A stretch of DNA of 64,000 nucleotides. It comes from Cycas panzhihuaensis (Eukaryota > Cycadophyta). The notes beneath the pieces were generated by a model. That model was not told the origin of the DNA, searched no databases, and was given only the letters and a program-made list of their open reading frames with translations. Position numbers and translations under genes: made by a program. Shown here piece after piece: positions 1 to 12,640 of this stretch. Every line of letters starts with the position of its first letter. The stretch's first letter is position 1. Where the stretch lies: the NCBI GenBank assembly GCA_023213395.1, contig CM041465.1:23746001-23810000 (forward strand). The letters are read 5' to 3'.

Positions 1-1115
1 GGGGTTGCTTCATGACATTTTGATTGCCTTGGGAGCTTCTTGAGACTGGCTTGGATCTTAATAGCTTCCAATGCTAAGCATTTAGCTATGGAAAAATCAC
101 ATTGCATTACCCCCATTTTAAGGATTTCCATACATACCTCAGGGTATAGGGTATTAACAAATATATCCCTCTTTAACTCTTCAGGTAAATTTGCCTTAGA
201 AGAGTGGAGGAGGTTATGGAATTACCTCATAAAGTCATAATTGAGCTCCTCATGACTTTATTTAAGTGATAGGAGGGCTTTGATCCTACTTTCAAAGGGT
301 CAAGCTACATCAAAGTAGTTGACAAATTCATCAACTAACTATTAAAAAGTGCAAATGGAATGGGTAAGAATATGGTAGAACCATTTAAGGGTATTTCCTT
401 AAAGCGATCAAGGAAAAAACTTCATTAAAATGTGATCATAAGCCTAATTAATCTATGCATGCCATGGTAAATGCTCTGACATGATCCATTGGGTCATGAG
501 AAGAGGCTCTATCAAACTTAAGCACCTTGAGAGGATGAGGTGGTAAGTTGGTCCTTAGCAGCTCGATGGATAAAGGGGTTGATCGATAGTCAACAAAGGG
601 ATGGGTTCCTAGTTGGGCTAATAAATCAACGTGAGAATGGGGAAATGTTGAATATAGGTGCCCACCTCCTCCATGTGGCAAGTAAGAGGTGACATCATAG
701 GGGTATTGCCCTTATTGGTGAGGGTCATAAGAGGTAGGGGAGTGAGATATTCCTCCTCATAGGCATGAGTAAGTGATCCTCACATGGGGGATCATTGAAT
801 AAGGAGGTGTGTGAGATAGTCTTGCTATACCTCAAGGATGAGCCATATGGGGATGCAAAGGTTAAGGACATGCTCCCATAGGAGCAAATGAAAAAGCAAG
901 TAAGGAAGTACCTACATGAGGCACAAAACAAGGTTGATAGGATGTAGGATAGGGAATGGGTTTTTTCCCATAAGGACCCCCAAGAGGTGGGGCAACCCCA
1001 TAAGGATGAAAGGGATCAACCCCATATGTAGGAAGGGTGTTGGATCCACATGCCCCCATGGTTGAGATGTGTATCCTAGAGGGATGAAAAGTGAAGGATT
1101 CATAGGTTGAGGCTA
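1..1115 (-). pseudogene. Ty3/gypsy gag remnant (5' part of an element extending left)
   Basis: This is the degraded capsid-forming Gag of a gypsy retrotransposon, read on the minus strand. A proline/tyrosine-rich N-terminal part (HPYGVAPP, GGPYG) lies at about 860-1,060. The more conserved part (VDYRSTPLSIELLRTNLPPH, then MDHVRAFTMACID) lies at about 448-600, and an AKCLALEAIK stretch lies near 60-110. The same blocks recur in the gag at 45,800-47,330 and in the gag at 53,640-54,235, which supports the call. Several stops interrupt the frame and most are TAA/TAG in place of Gln codons. No zinc knuckle was found. The pol region should lie left of the window. Gag identity is firm at the family level; exact ends are approximate. 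Confidence 0.75.
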
Positions 1116-2000
1116 TGAGTGAGTGGAAGCCTTACCCCTATATCCCATATAGCTTACAAAAAAGGGTACTGTTAAGGGATTGGAACACATAGGTATGGTA
1201 ATGGGTTAAGACATGTTTATTGAAAGTGAGGGTATATTTACCCTTGCTATAGGGGCTTGTATACATAAAGTGGTTAGTTGGCTAGGAGGGCTACATATGG
1301 AAATATATGCTACTAGAATCATCTCCTATAAGGTAGAGGAAGCATAAGGGAGAGATGAAGGAGGGGGAATGATAGAAGATGGGGGAGCTGTGGTTTGAAG
1401 GAACTTATACAATCACTTAGGGAGTGGTTATATAGTTGCAACCTTAGAGCACTCTAACAAGGCTTGAATTATGTCCCTATAGGAAGCATGCACATGATAG
1501 TAAGAGATGGAGACCTCCCCTTTCTAACCAGAGTGAGATGGGTAGGTTGAGAGGACCCCCTTAGAATATTTAGTAGGATCCCTAGGTTGATAACTTCCTA
1601 TGACATGCATAGGAAACAGTTGAGGGTTTTGGCCACATATAATTAATTCAATGTGGTAGTATGTGGGATTCTCACCAACTTTGGTGAGCTCATAATGGGA
1701 TGAAGGTCCCTCGAAATGAGGCTAATCTGGAACAAAAGGGTGTAGCACAATCAGGAAGATAATCCTCCATTGGAGACTCTTGGTTAGATGTAGTTATAAG
1801 GGAGTAAGATGGTTCCACTTCTGAAGGGAGAAGACTGCATAGGTGACAAGAGAAATGTTACATTCATATCTCTGCCTAAGAACCCTAGAAGTAATAGGAT
1901 GAATCCAATAGGAGAGTTACAGGATAATACCATATCCTAACAAGACCCTACGAGGAAAGAAGGGGGTAGTGCAAGGAAACCTAAGGGTGTCATTACTAGC
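1116..2000 (-). other. Gypsy untranslated leader between PBS and gag
   Basis: This non-coding stretch lies between the primer-binding site at 2,001-2,021 and the gag remnant. Positions 1,400-1,850 match 18,480-18,955 in the same orientation, with shared blocks such as GGTTGATAACTTCCTATGAC and CTCACCAACTT. That second copy is therefore a stray leader of the same family. No gene is visible here. Confidence 0.6.
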
Positions 2001-2021
2001 AAGTCCCCAGTATGGTCACCA
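2001..2021 (-). promoter_or_regulatory. Primer-binding site of the minus-strand gypsy element
   Basis: The minus strand reads TGGTGACCATACTGGGGAC directly after the LTR end. The same place in element B reads TGGAGACCATACTGGGGGC, and in the CpG-rich unit TGGCGACTCC. The shared TGG start and position next to an LTR fit a tRNA primer site. I cannot assign the tRNA with certainty. Confidence 0.65.
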
Positions 2022-3330
2022 GTAGAAGCATGCATGTGGGGGTAACAAGAAATAACCACACACCTATAAGTAATAGACTTATGGTGCAGAAGCCTAAAGA
2101 GATGCAATGTGGCTTTTGTTTACCCTTAAAGGGCATCCGTGCACCACTTGGTCATGGATTTAGGATTTGCATAGTGCATATTCCCTTCTTTGCCTATAAA
2201 GTCTTTAGATTTGGTTGGTATGTAGATTTATGAGTTATAGGTGGCTTCGCCCTGTCAGATTACTAAGTTGCTCAAATGAGGGTTTATCCTATCCTCTTTG
2301 GAAGAAGAGGCAAAAGGCTCCCTCTTAGGGTAAGAGTGTGGTAGCGAAGGCTAGTGAGCAAAGAGGAGGGGTATTGATTTGTATCCTTATTTGATCTTTA
2401 AGTTGTGATATAATGGTATGTTTTACTAAGGTTTTTATGTTAATGAGATTTGTTTATATGTATGTTCAAGGAAACAACTAAGGAATGCAATAAACAAATA
2501 ATATGCAAAATATATTTAACCTCACTCTCATTGTGCTTTCTTTTCCCTCTTGTCCTAAAGGAGAAAATGAACCATATGCTAATTAAGAAGAAGGGACACT
2601 AAATGCAAATGTAATATAGAACAAAGGGGATGAAGGGTGAGTGCCTTTTTCCTTACATACAATCCAAATATTCCTTAATATGCTTTATTTGAAAAGAATA
2701 AATAAGAAAATATATATATTTTTCCTTTAAAATGATCCCTTTTTCCCACATGCAATGAGAGATGTCCATTCAAATTCTTTATCCTTTTCATTTGATTGAG
2801 ATGCAACTAATAGAAGTAAATCCAAAAAATAGGAAAAGTTTATTGCAATGGGGAAGTTAAAGGTAAAAGTATTAATGGAGAGTGAAATAACTACAAGGAG
2901 AATAGGGTTTTTGGAGCATGCACCTGATTCATAATGGCTGGTTATGACCCTTCCCTTAATCCTTGATCTCCCTTTGCCTTGGTTGAAAGCTCCTTGTTAT
3001 ACAAGAGTTGTAGGATGGAGGGGGCTCCACTTACCTACCCCAAATTGAACTAATAATAACATACAAACAAAAAGAAAAGGTAAAGAAACTAAGAAACATG
3101 CAAGATGTAAGTAGGACTTACCTTGGGAAGTGTAGCCTTTTGTATATTTCTTAGGCAACCTTGAGAGGCTTGATCTTCACCTTGTATGCATGTTAGGGTA
3201 CTACCTCAAAAAAATAAGCAATACTTACAATATATGTATATATACCACCAAACTACCTTCTACTTATAATCAAGAAGAATATAAGTACAATTAAGCAAGC
3301 ATGTGCCTCCAAAATAACAACCTGTACCTT
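2022..3330 (-). repeat. Truncated 5' LTR of the minus-strand gypsy element
   Basis: The sequence right of the PBS begins TAGAAGCATGCATG then GGGGGTAAC. It aligns with the LTR ends of element B (TGGAATCATG then GATGGTAAC at 55,151). Inner features also resemble B: a stretch like the repeat's 'cacatagggtgtctgtg' zone near 2,130, and a cttacc / agaaaaggtaaag zone near 3,030-3,130. The LTR does not reach its expected outer end (TGTTTCC on the minus strand). It gives way near 3,330 to 3' sequence of element C in the opposite orientation, so it is truncated. The right edge is approximate. Confidence 0.5.
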
Positions 3331-3429
3331 AGTACCTAGTGCCATTTGTAGGGGTGCCGCTACCATAAGTGGCGTTATCTCTACTCTGTGTGCCTCTAGG
3401 TCCTTCACTTAAGCCTATAGTCCATCTCA

Positions 3430-4745
3430 TTTAGAATTGATCTCATCATAATCTAATCTAAGCTCATGTGTCTTGGCTGCCCATATCTCTCTCACTCGAA
3501 GTAGGGGAGCAAATATTGTTATATGAGAATGAGTTAACTCTAGATCCTTACTATCTACTATTGAAGGAAAGCCCTCCACATAGACTATTAAGAATAAATT
3601 AGCTACCACTGTGGCAACCACCTCTACCATAATCTCATCACTTGCAAATAGATAAGCTGATATATCAACAACTAATTATACATAATCAAAATAATCTAAA
3701 GTAGCTAAAAATGGGTTGAAAATAAAACAACATAAAGTAAATATACCTCATGGTAAAACCCCCTTTGGTGTAGCTAGAGCCTCCTAGTCACCTCCCTCAT
3801 CCTCAACCTCCTCCTCTTCCTCCTTTTCTCTGTCAATGGCCTTGTCACTATTTCCTTCATTATCCCCAATCTCTGCACCTCCCCAACATTATCCTCATTG
3901 CCCTCCTCATCGCTATCCTAATGGGCACATTGATAAGGATGCCTAGCATAGTTATATGGCATTATAAGCTCCAAGGAAATCATGTACACTAACTGGTGAA
4001 CCTTCTCTAGCTCCCCCAGGCTACAAAATTGAGAAGGCCACTAATAGAGAAGTGGCCCACTCAGTGCCATTGGTTGTAGTCCTACAATAGGTCCCACTCC
4101 TTGGAAGTGATAAAAAGCCAGCATTATAGGACTAAGAAGTAGGGAAACCCTCCTTGAATAGCTACTCTAATGCTATCTGACTGAGCCCTTATATTTGTAG
4201 CAGTAAGTATTACCTAGTCCATCCTCTCCCTCATCTCACACCTGGGAATGACATCTATCCACCCTTGGGCACCTCTCGGTAGTTCTTTCTCTAGGATATC
4301 TCGAACATAATTATGAAGGTGATCATCTTCCTCACACAAGGAATCCCTACCATAAATATCTTCCTCACTAATCTTCTATGCCTATCCCAGTGCCCTTAGT
4401 TATAGAAGAATTAAGTAGTTTCCTAATGAGCCTCTTATCTACTCAGAAGTACCCCCAGCTCTAGAAGTGCTCATCTTATTGGCACCCCTAGTATCCTCCT
4501 CATATAGGGTATGATTATGACATCCTTAATTAAAGGTAGGTGGAAAACCTACCTCTTGTGGTCCCAATGTAATATAATGTCAATTAGAAATACTCGATTC
4601 AACGTATATTAGCATGTTGTCATGATTCGTAGGAGCTCGCATCTTTGTAGTATCTCCCTATCCCATGCATCCATCATCTCTGCTAGCCCAAATATTGACA
4701 CTTCAATGATCTTGTGATTACCAATCGTCATAACGACCTGCATTA
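3430..4745 (-). pseudogene. Antisense plant-mobile-domain (PMD)-like ORF remnant of element C
   Basis: On the strand opposite to the element, a degraded protein begins near 4,745. It shows a leucine-rich start (AEMMDAWDREILQRCELLRI), then VFHLP, then MRRILGVPI. This resembles the plant mobile domain / aminotransferase-like family, whose hallmark is an FxLP...E.TITL.DV..ILGLP block. The equivalent ORF in element B (32,617-34,580) has VFHLP-like IFHLPQVVDVTVTLRDIRRIL, cut here into shorter quoted pieces: IFHLPQVV and TLRDIRRIL. The 3' part (3,430-3,630) encodes a helical stretch (HITIFAPLLRVREIWAAKTH) where B has a coiled coil. Stops are mostly TAG/TAA. The PMD assignment is by recall of the motif only. 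Confidence 0.5.
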
Positions 4746-5733
4746 TGAAGATATTTACCTTAAAAATTTTAAAATCATAGTAAATAATTAATAATTAGAA
4801 AAAAAGAAAAACTAACGACTTTTTCTCTTCAGTCTTTGTATTGTGAATATATTTGCAGTACCACATATTATTATGCAGTATAACTTAAGAGAGTTTGTAG
4901 TACCACTATGATATTTGTGGTATTGCAAATTTACAATGGTACACTATAAACCTACCTTAAAATAATAAACCTACAAAGAAAATTTAAAATTTATAGTTGA
5001 CACTTAGCCCATCAGGGCCAAGGCACCAAGATGCCCTAGCCTAGTCTAGAATGGGGCCCTAAACTGGCCCCATTTGACCCTATTTCACTTACTTGGACAT
5101 AACCTAACTATTGAAATGCATATCAATAAATAATATAAAAAATAATAAAAATAACAAGCATCCACTTACCAGATTTAGGCATACTAGAGCCATCTCTCAC
5201 CTATGGTTCCTATGACTCGTCCCACTTTTTGATATGACAATTGGATCTCCTACAATAAGCTTGCAAACAAGAGGGAAAAAGATGATGTAGAGGGTTTTTC
5301 TTCTAAATCCAATAGGTGATTATGAAAATGAATTTAAATTTCTTAAGAAACCCGTTATATAGAAGGCTCCTCTCCTTTCACCTTAGTACCCTTTTTAGTA
5401 TTGGGTCCTTCTTATCTCTCATTTAGTTAAAGGCCTTTTTACAATTGACCTTATTTTTACTACTACCTTTGCTCAACATTAGCAATACCCCTCCTTCTTC
5501 TCTAGGTGAGCCATTTTTCCCACCATGGTGTCTACCTAATCCCTTATAGGTGTTTATAGTCCATGGGACCTATTTTTTTCTCCTAATTCCTAATTTACTA
5601 CCCATGTAGTCCTTATGTATGTCATATATTATTTGACTCTCTGTATCTCATTTCTTATTACCTGCATTGTTATTTGATTCTCTTGGTATCCTTACACTTT
5701 CTACTTAGTGTTTTGGTAGCCCTTTTCAAAATA
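4746..5733. other. Non-coding spacer of element C left of the copia insertion
   Basis: AT-rich sequence with no supported gene. It matches the reverse complement of about 25,390-26,470 in element D. Shared marks are a GGGCCC-containing zone (5,050 versus 26,110), CTTACCAGAT (5,166 and 25,930) and TTCTTAAGAAA (5,340 versus 25,820). The match continues to the copia insertion point, where D reads through uninterrupted. Confidence 0.55.
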
Positions 5734-6022
5734 AGTTAATGTCACAAGGTCATTACATTAGTTGATTATTTCTAAAAAGGGTCTTAAGTGAACTTTAAAT
5801 TAGATCACTTAAGTGAAATGTACTTTTATATACATTATATGTAATTTCATTTCACCTAACTCTAATGCTCCCTCTCTCAATATAAAAGTAAAAGTTTAAT
5901 GGAGGAGGCTCATTCTTACCTCCCTATTTTGTGAAAGCTACTCTCTTTCTATCAAGTCTCTCTTACTCCCATGTTTAACTTTATGTTTAGTGCATGGGTA
6001 TGAAGTATAGATCCACTATTTT
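5734..6022 (+). repeat. Copia 5' LTR
   Basis: It aligns over its whole length with 13,115-13,397, sharing TCATTACATTAGTTGATTA, TAACTCTAATGCTCCCTCTC, and TTTAGTGCATGG followed by GATCCACT. The 3' copy starts TGTTAAT; here the first base appears mutated (AGTTAAT). The PBS follows within a few bases of the right edge. Confidence 0.8.
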
Positions 6023-6026
6023 TATA

Positions 6027-6037
6027 TGGTATCAGAG
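6027..6037 (+). promoter_or_regulatory. Copia primer-binding site (initiator Met tRNA type)
   Basis: TGGTATCAGAG, the classic complement of the 3' end of plant initiator methionine tRNA, lies just after the 5' LTR. This is the expected primer for Ty1/copia reverse transcription. Confidence 0.88.
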
Positions 6038-8249
6038 TAATCAGGATTTAAAACTGGTCTTATGTACTGTAGTAGCACACCCTAACATATGTTAAGGCAT
6101 TGAGGTTGTCATTAAAGAATGTTGCAGTGGTCATGCATACTGTGTAGGTATAGTTGACTCCTCATGATAGGGGAGTATTGGAGTATATGAAACTAATTAT
6201 CATGAGAAATTCCTCTTCCCAAATCACCCTGACGCTTTTGGTGTAATCGTAGCCCATGACAAGTGGTATTAGAGCTTGCTTCCTTCATATTCATCACTTG
6301 TACTTGTAATGGAGCCATCACTTCCTTCTCCCTTATAATCCATGTGGTGTAAGTAGAGGTTCTACCCATTTTTTAAAAGAATTTAGATCCATTTAAAATA
6401 TTCATCATTATATGCTCACAGCTTTCCCATATTGGGATCTTGGTAATCAAAAAATAATGGAAATTTCATATGGTATCATGTGTTGTTGAGATATTTGTAA
6501 GATAAATTTTCTGTAGAAATAAAATCTACTTGATGAACTTCACAGGTATGCCAAAAAATCTACAAAGTTTGAATTGAATTAATTTTAATTGCTAAATATG
6601 AGGCTTTGATTCTAGTTTCTAATGCAAAAATCAACACCAAATTTCATCTCCATATAAGAAAGTTATTACTATTTTAGTGAATGATAGTTATTTTTAGTAG
6701 GAATTTTAGAAAAATATATTCTACTAACTTTGTGGGACTTCCAAAAGTTTCATAGAACTTATTTGGACCTAATTCCACATATAAAGATGCAACTTTGAGT
6801 CTAGTTTATAGCATAAAAACCAACACTCATTTTTTTTTATCATGGGAGAAAGTTATTGCAGTTTTAATGAAGACTATTTTTTTGTATTAAAAAAAAAAGT
6901 GAAGAAATTTTCTTCCTTCTTTTTATAAGTCTCAAAAGCTCATTATAAAAGTAAGTAAAAAAACACTTAGATTAGAGAAATATCTAGTGTCCTCACTCAT
7001 TTATCAACATTATATTTCATCACTCTAAAATCACTTCAAGTAAGCACTCTAAAGACATTCCAAGCCAGCACTCCAAAAACACTCCAAGCAAGCACTCTAT
7101 TTTTAGTTATATGTACGTTTGATGCAAATTTGATAATCCTTTCATTCTCCCTAAAAGGAATGCATCACATACATTATTTTTTGCCATCTTATATATATTT
7201 GCACACTTACCAAGGTTGAGATACCTTGGTTGGTAGAATGTTATGCCATAAAGAATGTGTGGGTTTCAAGTTTGGAGTAGATTGAATTAGAATATTGGTG
7301 ATGTTTGGCTAGCCATACTATCATGCCTCAATCAGGGATCATCTTGATAACCAACCAAGAAAACTAAAAATTTAATACAATATGAAAATATACCTAATCT
7401 AATATCCTTCATAGCCATGGGTATACACATACCACTCCTTAGAGGAGGTATATAACTACTCACTAGTGAACTAGATGAGGATTGGGAGTACCTGGACTCC
7501 ATTGTGACTTGGATTTTATTACCAAGTACAATTGCAGGTATTGCAGGTAAAGGCCAACTTAATTCTACTAGAAGCCTAGGCATCCCTTCAACAACCTCAA
7601 CTATATATTGGATACAAATTAGAGGTTATTTGATTGATTACATATCCTATATTTGAGTTTCACGTTCTATACACCCAATGATGTTAACTTCCATATTAGC
7701 CTACAATCTTGTATATTGATCACTTACTTATTTGTAAAAAGTGATCCATTATATCATCATAATCATAATGCTTCTCATATTTCTATTATGCTAGGTTAAT
7801 ATTTTCCATAAGTTTATTGGCTAATTTTCATCATAGTACTTCTCATATTCTTGCTACATCAGGTTAATCTTTTCCACAAGTATTAGTGGCCAATTTTCTT
7901 CATACTGCTTCTTATATTCATGCTACATTAGGTTGATATTTGTTACAAGTGTTCGTGATTTTTCTCTAAGTTGCTCCCTTCATCTTTGAGTAACCATTAT
8001 CACCTCTTATTCCTTTTTCTTCATTGCATCTCCCATTTGTAAATAGTAATTGGTGATTTATTGCCATCACTTTTATAGTCCCTTATTTATTTCTTCCCTT
8101 CTTAAAAGACACCATGCCTTTATAGTTCAAGCAAAATATGAATTATATTTTTAAATTGAAAGAAAATTGGGACATGTGATCTACTAGTGTCATAAATACT
8201 ACAAAGTATGAAGGTTTTTAGAGAGATCACTTACAACATATATCATTTG
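6038..8249 (+). other. Copia leader region, non-coding
   Basis: About 2.2 kb of AT-rich sequence without a recognisable domain lies between the PBS and the gag remnant. It holds a threefold 68-69-bp tandem repeat (7,771-7,975). This leader is longer than in most copia elements, so part of it may be an unrecognised older insertion. I see no other gene in it. Confidence 0.45.
7771..7975 (+). repeat. Three-copy 68-69-bp tandem repeat in the copia leader
   Basis: Units start at 7,771, 7,839 and 7,908. Each begins CTTCTCATATT or CTTCTTATATT, continues with a TGCTAGG/CATCAGG/CATTAGG variant and GGTTAATNTTTTCCACAAG, and then TGGC(C)AATTTTC. Copies have diverged by point changes, so the array is old. 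Confidence 0.75.
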
Positions 8250-8289
8250 TATTGCTATAGTAACCAAAACTACTTCTAGAGGAGCTGCT

Positions 8290-9110
8290 TCAACTACTCC
8301 CACTGAAGCTACAACCAAACACCAATGGGAACTTGCTGATGATAAAATCTATTTAAGAACTTCTTGTTATTGATTATTCCTTATATAATCTCATTGATAA
8401 AGCCATACATAATACAATATAGAAAGTTGTTGAAGTTCTTAAGAATAACTTTAACACTAAATCCAACTTAGAATTTGTTCACTTAGTGCTAAATATGAAC
8501 AAAATAAAAATATAGAAAGAACATGCAAGTGATACAATTAATCTCCTTTGTCCAATTAAACAAGCCATTGATAAAGATTTCAAAACTCAATGTATTACAT
8601 GGGATTTCTTTATTTAGTCATGTCTCCATATCCTAAATTATAAAAATCTATTAGGAAGTCTTTAATCTAATGACATTTGGAAGACCCTAAACTTTGAGGA
8701 TCTTGCTGATAAGTTCATCGAATCTGATAAGACCTTTGATACCAACTTTGCCATTACATCAGATCCAGTCGATGTTGCTTTTGAAGTGGAAGAAGATCTT
8801 TTCTATACCAAAAATCAAGATCAATACACTCACATAGGTGGTAATTCTCGTGAAGGAGCCAAAGGTAGATAATAAGGACAATGTCCTCTTGGTCAACATG
8901 CTCCTCAACTCCAACAAAAATAGTCTTAAGACCAAGGTTAAAATAATCAACCTAGATCAAAATCTAAAGATCAGAGATAATCTAATCAACTTAATACTTC
9001 TTATGGGATTAGAAATCAAATAATTATGTGCTAAAGGTATCATAAAAAAGGACATTATACCAAAAATTATAGAACTGCCACTAATAAACTACCAAGCTAT
9101 CAACAATGCC
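8290..9110 (+). pseudogene. Copia gag remnant with broken zinc knuckle
   Basis: The region carries the nucleocapsid part of copia Gag. The zinc knuckle at 9,029-9,070 reads C-stop-R-Y-H-K-K-G-H-Y-T-K-N-Y. A CX2CX4HX4C knuckle is expected, so two Cys codons (TGT) have become Tyr (TAT) and one Gln codon (CAA) has become TAA. All three are G-to-A or C-to-T changes. The N-terminal part is too frameshifted to place precisely. Confidence 0.65.
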
Positions 9111-9299
9111 ATGATCCAAATAATGTTGATAATACTTCTTTTGAAGATGCTTTTAGTAAAACATAATTTGCTCATACATACCTTCGAATAATTAGGACCA
9201 CTTCATTAAATGTTGTTGATAGATCCATTAAGTATATTGAGGCTCATTGTGGCTATGATTATTCACTTTTACCTTTACCACTTGGAGTTGTAAATAGTG

Positions 9300-9740
9300 C
9301 AACCTTAAAGACTTTATCTTAGATCATAGATACTGGAGTAACATAATATATGACTTGTCATTTCTAGTTCTTTCAGGATTTTGACTCTAAAGTTTATGGC
9401 ATTATACACATGGCTAACAAATCATCTCATCTAGTTGAAGGACTTGGAATTGTTTGCTTGAAATTCCTAGGCCTTTCAGATTTTACTCTTGTTGATGTTT
9501 TATATATTCCTACTCTGAAGCAGAACTTGCTCTCCCTATCCACCCTTATCTCTCATGGATTTGATCTGAGTGTAACTATAAATAATCAAACTCTCTATGT
9601 CATTCACCCTCCTTCAAATGTTATGGTTATAATTAGAATTTTTAATGGAAAATATTTTTGCCTAACTAGTTCACCATCTTATGAAGCTAACTATGTTGAT
9701 GATTACTCTACTTTTACCATAACCTTAAATCCTCAAAAGT
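9300..9740 (+). pseudogene. Copia aspartic protease remnant
   Basis: Around 9,325-9,375 the frame reads IIDTGVT-stop-YMTCHF-stop-FF. This is the copia protease active site (normally DTGA or DSGA then H-M-T), with two Gln codons now TAA and TAG. The open stretch 9,410-9,748 continues with the usual downstream block GLGIVCLKF, LVDVLYIPTLKQNLLSLSTL and LTSS. The catalytic Asp is intact but the frame is not. Confidence 0.82.
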
Positions 9741-9744
9741 TGTC

Positions 9745-10640
9745 CTAAGTGGCCTTATGGCATGCGCATATGGGTCATATCAAAATTGATCATTTAAGAG
9801 AACTAAATTCCACTCTTCCTAGTATGCTTGGGCTCTCCTCTAAGCCATTCAAATGTGAAGCATGTATCATTGCCAAATCTTAAAGACAACCCTTACCTCA
9901 TAATTAGTGGAAATCTAGCTAACCGTTATAACTTGTACACTTAGATATATGCAGTCTTCTGCCCATTCCTTCTCTTAAATAGAAGTGGTACTATATTACT
10001 TTTATTGATGATTTTACCAAGAAAGTGTGGGTTATTTTTCTTATAAAGAAAGATGAAGTTTTTTCTATGTTTCAAGCTTTTAAGGCCTGCATGGAAAATA
10101 AATCTAGATTCAAGATCAAAATACTCATGATTGACAATGGTGGCAAGTACATCTCTAATGAGTTTGAATCGTACCTATATCACCATGGGATCAAATATCA
10201 GACCACTATTATAGGTACACCCCAACAAAATAGAGTTGTTGAGAACATGAATAGGAACATCATGAACATGGCCTGTGCTATGTTGATATATAAGAACATC
10301 CCTGTCTATCTTTAGGTTGAGGCTATCTAGACTACAATATATTATATCAACACTATTAGTCCCTCCAAGCTCAACCCCTCTCCACATGAAATGTGGTATG
10401 GATAAACCCTCTCTATCTCCCACTTCAGAATTTTTGGCTCTACTTGTTATACTTACATTCTAGAGGAACACAAAAATAAGCTCCAGGATAGAGCCCTCAA
10501 AGGCACCTTTGCTGAATACCCTATGGACAAAAAGAGGTACAAGGTTTTTCTACCTTTACATCATAAAATCATCATTACTAGAGATGTTATCTTTGCAAAG
10601 ACTAACGATCAATTGCTCAAGTTTGACTCCAAGATACCTT
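9745..10640 (+). pseudogene. Copia GAG-pre-integrase and integrase remnant
   Basis: It starts with the pre-integrase block LWHARMGHI-like (AALWHAHMGHIKIDHL region, 9,755-9,800), then FKCEACIIAKS. The core follows: LVHLDIC (first Asp, about 9,940), FIDDFTKKVWVIFL, then LMIDNGGKYISNEF (second Asp, about 10,130), GTPQQNRVVENMNR (catalytic Glu, about 10,235). The D-D-E residues are still readable. The C-terminal part (SPHEMWYG, FRIFGSTCY, GTFAEYP, and the TRDVIF block near 10,580) is present. At least eight in-frame stops separate the pieces. Confidence 0.88.
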
Positions 10641-11159
10641 CATATAAATTTAATGATGTTACTAAATTTAATGTCCAAATTCTAAACTTTAGGGGGGGAT
10701 ATGCTCAATAGTTACTCAAAATCTTAGAATTTGATAATAAATCCCTAGAGGATACAAGTTATGACTCCCAGCCAATGTGTGCACATCTAGCACCATCATT
10801 TGAGAATAACCAAATTGACAAAGGTAAAGTTATATCATAAGTACCACCTTCTCTAACATCAGTGGTTGGCCTATCTTCTCCAAAATTGTCAACTCCCTCC
10901 ATGCTAAACATTTTATATGATCCTTTTCAGAATCAAAATGAAGACTAAGAAGCTATGGAAATGAAAACCTCATTCTAAACATGAGGTTTTCATGAAGCCT
11001 ACCAGTTACACAAGGACATGCAACCAAATGTGGTAGGTAAAACTAGCACTAGAAGTACCCATAGAGCAAGGATGTATGAATCACTTTCCATTGATCTTGA
11101 ACTAGTAGAACTACACCTTACTCTTAATGAAAAGCCTTTAATGTACTAAGAATCTGTAA

Positions 11160-11860
11160 AGAATGTAGCTTAGAGAAATGCCATGAATGAAGAGTACCAA
11201 TCTCTTATCAAGAATGATACATGGGAGTTTGTTAATCTACCACTTGGAAGAAAGATAGTTCAAAATAAATGGGTGTTAAAAAATAAGTAAAAATCAGATG
11301 GCACCCTATAAAAATATAAGGCAAGGTTGGTAGCAAAATAATTCATGCAAAGGGAAGGCATTGACTATACTAAAATCTTTACTCCTATAATCAAGTGGTC
11401 TATAATCAAAACTATTATAGTCTTGGCTACTCAACAGAGTTAGAAAATCCACCAACTCGATTTTAAGAATACATTTCTCAATGGAGACCTTAAAGAAGAA
11501 ATTTACATGGCTCAGCTAAAAGGATACAAGATTATCAATCAGGAGCATAAGGTTTACAGGCTCAGAAAGTCCTTGTATGACCTAAAACAAGCTCCTCATG
11601 CTTGGCTTACTAAGTTATCTAAAAGAATGAGACAACTTGGATATGGGGTTTGTGACAATCAAGATATTGATATAACACTATTCATCAAGTGCCAAAATGA
11701 TAAAGTCACTTACCTCTTAATCTTTGTGGATGATATGTTAATAATGTGAAATAGTGAATAGGTAATTAGCTAGCTGAAGAAGGACCTTGCTAAAAATTTT
11801 GAATTATCTGACCTCAGGTTGATAAAATATTACTTAGGAATTGAAGTAACTAAAAAAATG
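11160..11860 (+). pseudogene. Copia reverse transcriptase remnant
   Basis: The Ty1/copia RT motifs appear in order: AMNEEYQSLIKNDTWEFVNL (about 11,180), NKWVLKNK, KYKARLVAK, GIDYTKIFTPIIK, HQLDFKNTFLNGDLKEEIYM (about 11,455-11,510), YRLRKSLYDLKQAPHAWLTK, and the catalytic box LIFVDDMLIM (about 11,720). The stop after LIM stands where glycine is usual. One TAG replaces Trp before KIHQLD. RT is therefore inactive but clearly identified. Confidence 0.9.
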
Positions 11861-12179
11861 GCAAAATCTTTCTCTTCTAAGAAAAATATATTAACGATCT
11901 TTTAACAAAGTTTAAGTTGGAAGATACTTAACTAGTGGCTATACCTATGGAACCTAATATTAAACTCTCAACTAATGGTGAAACTAGGGAGGCAGACACA
12001 ACACTCTACAGGCAACTTATAGGTAGTCTCATCTATACTACTAATATAAGGATAGATATTGCACACTCTATTGATATTCTTACAAGATTTATGACAAATC
12101 CTGAATAGAATCACTAGTAAGTTGTAATACGAGTGTTGATGTACCTAAAAATGACCAGTAAATATGGTTTGTTGTATGA

Positions 12180-12640
12180 ACCTAATACATAATTTAAATT
12201 TTATGCAAACATAGACTCAGACTTTACTAGAGATAAAGATATAAGAAGATTTATGTCTAAGTACATAACATTTCTTAGAACAACACCAACATCATGGAGA
12301 TCTAGACAATAGAAGATAGTTACAAACTCAACTACCGAAGTTGAATATATTACTACTTCTAAGATAAGCAAGGAGGTGATATGGCTTAGAAAATTATTAA
12401 ATACATTAAATGCCACCCAAACAAGTTCTACTAGCTTACATGTAGATAATCAGTCTATAATCCAAATGGTTAAAAATCTTGTATTTTATGATTATACCAA
12501 ATATATAAGTATAAAAGTCCATAAGATTAAAGAACTAATTCATGATGACATAATTCAACTAGAGTACTACCTCATAGTAGATTAAGTGGTTGATATCTTC
12601 ACCAAACCACTGAAGATGGTGAAGTTTGAATAGTTCTAAA
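12180..12640 (+). pseudogene. Copia RNase H remnant
   Basis: The frame reads ANIDSDFTRDKDIRRFMSKY, TTPTSWRSRQ, TEVEYITTSKISKEVIWLRK, LHVDNQSIIQMVKN, and VVDIFTKPL. The D-E-D positions of copia RNase H are present, and the closing DIFTKPL signature is intact. The YKADTDSD start is weakened and several stops lie between motifs. Confidence 0.85.

Noticed and set aside
7771-7975. CRISPR-like array
   Set aside because: Three imperfect adjacent repeats without spacers in a plant transposon leader.
9320-12600. Stop codons mostly TAA/TAG at Gln positions, as in a ciliate-type code
   Set aside because: TAG also replaces Trp, TGA is present, and Cys-to-Tyr changes occur. Plant LTR elements explain it by deamination.
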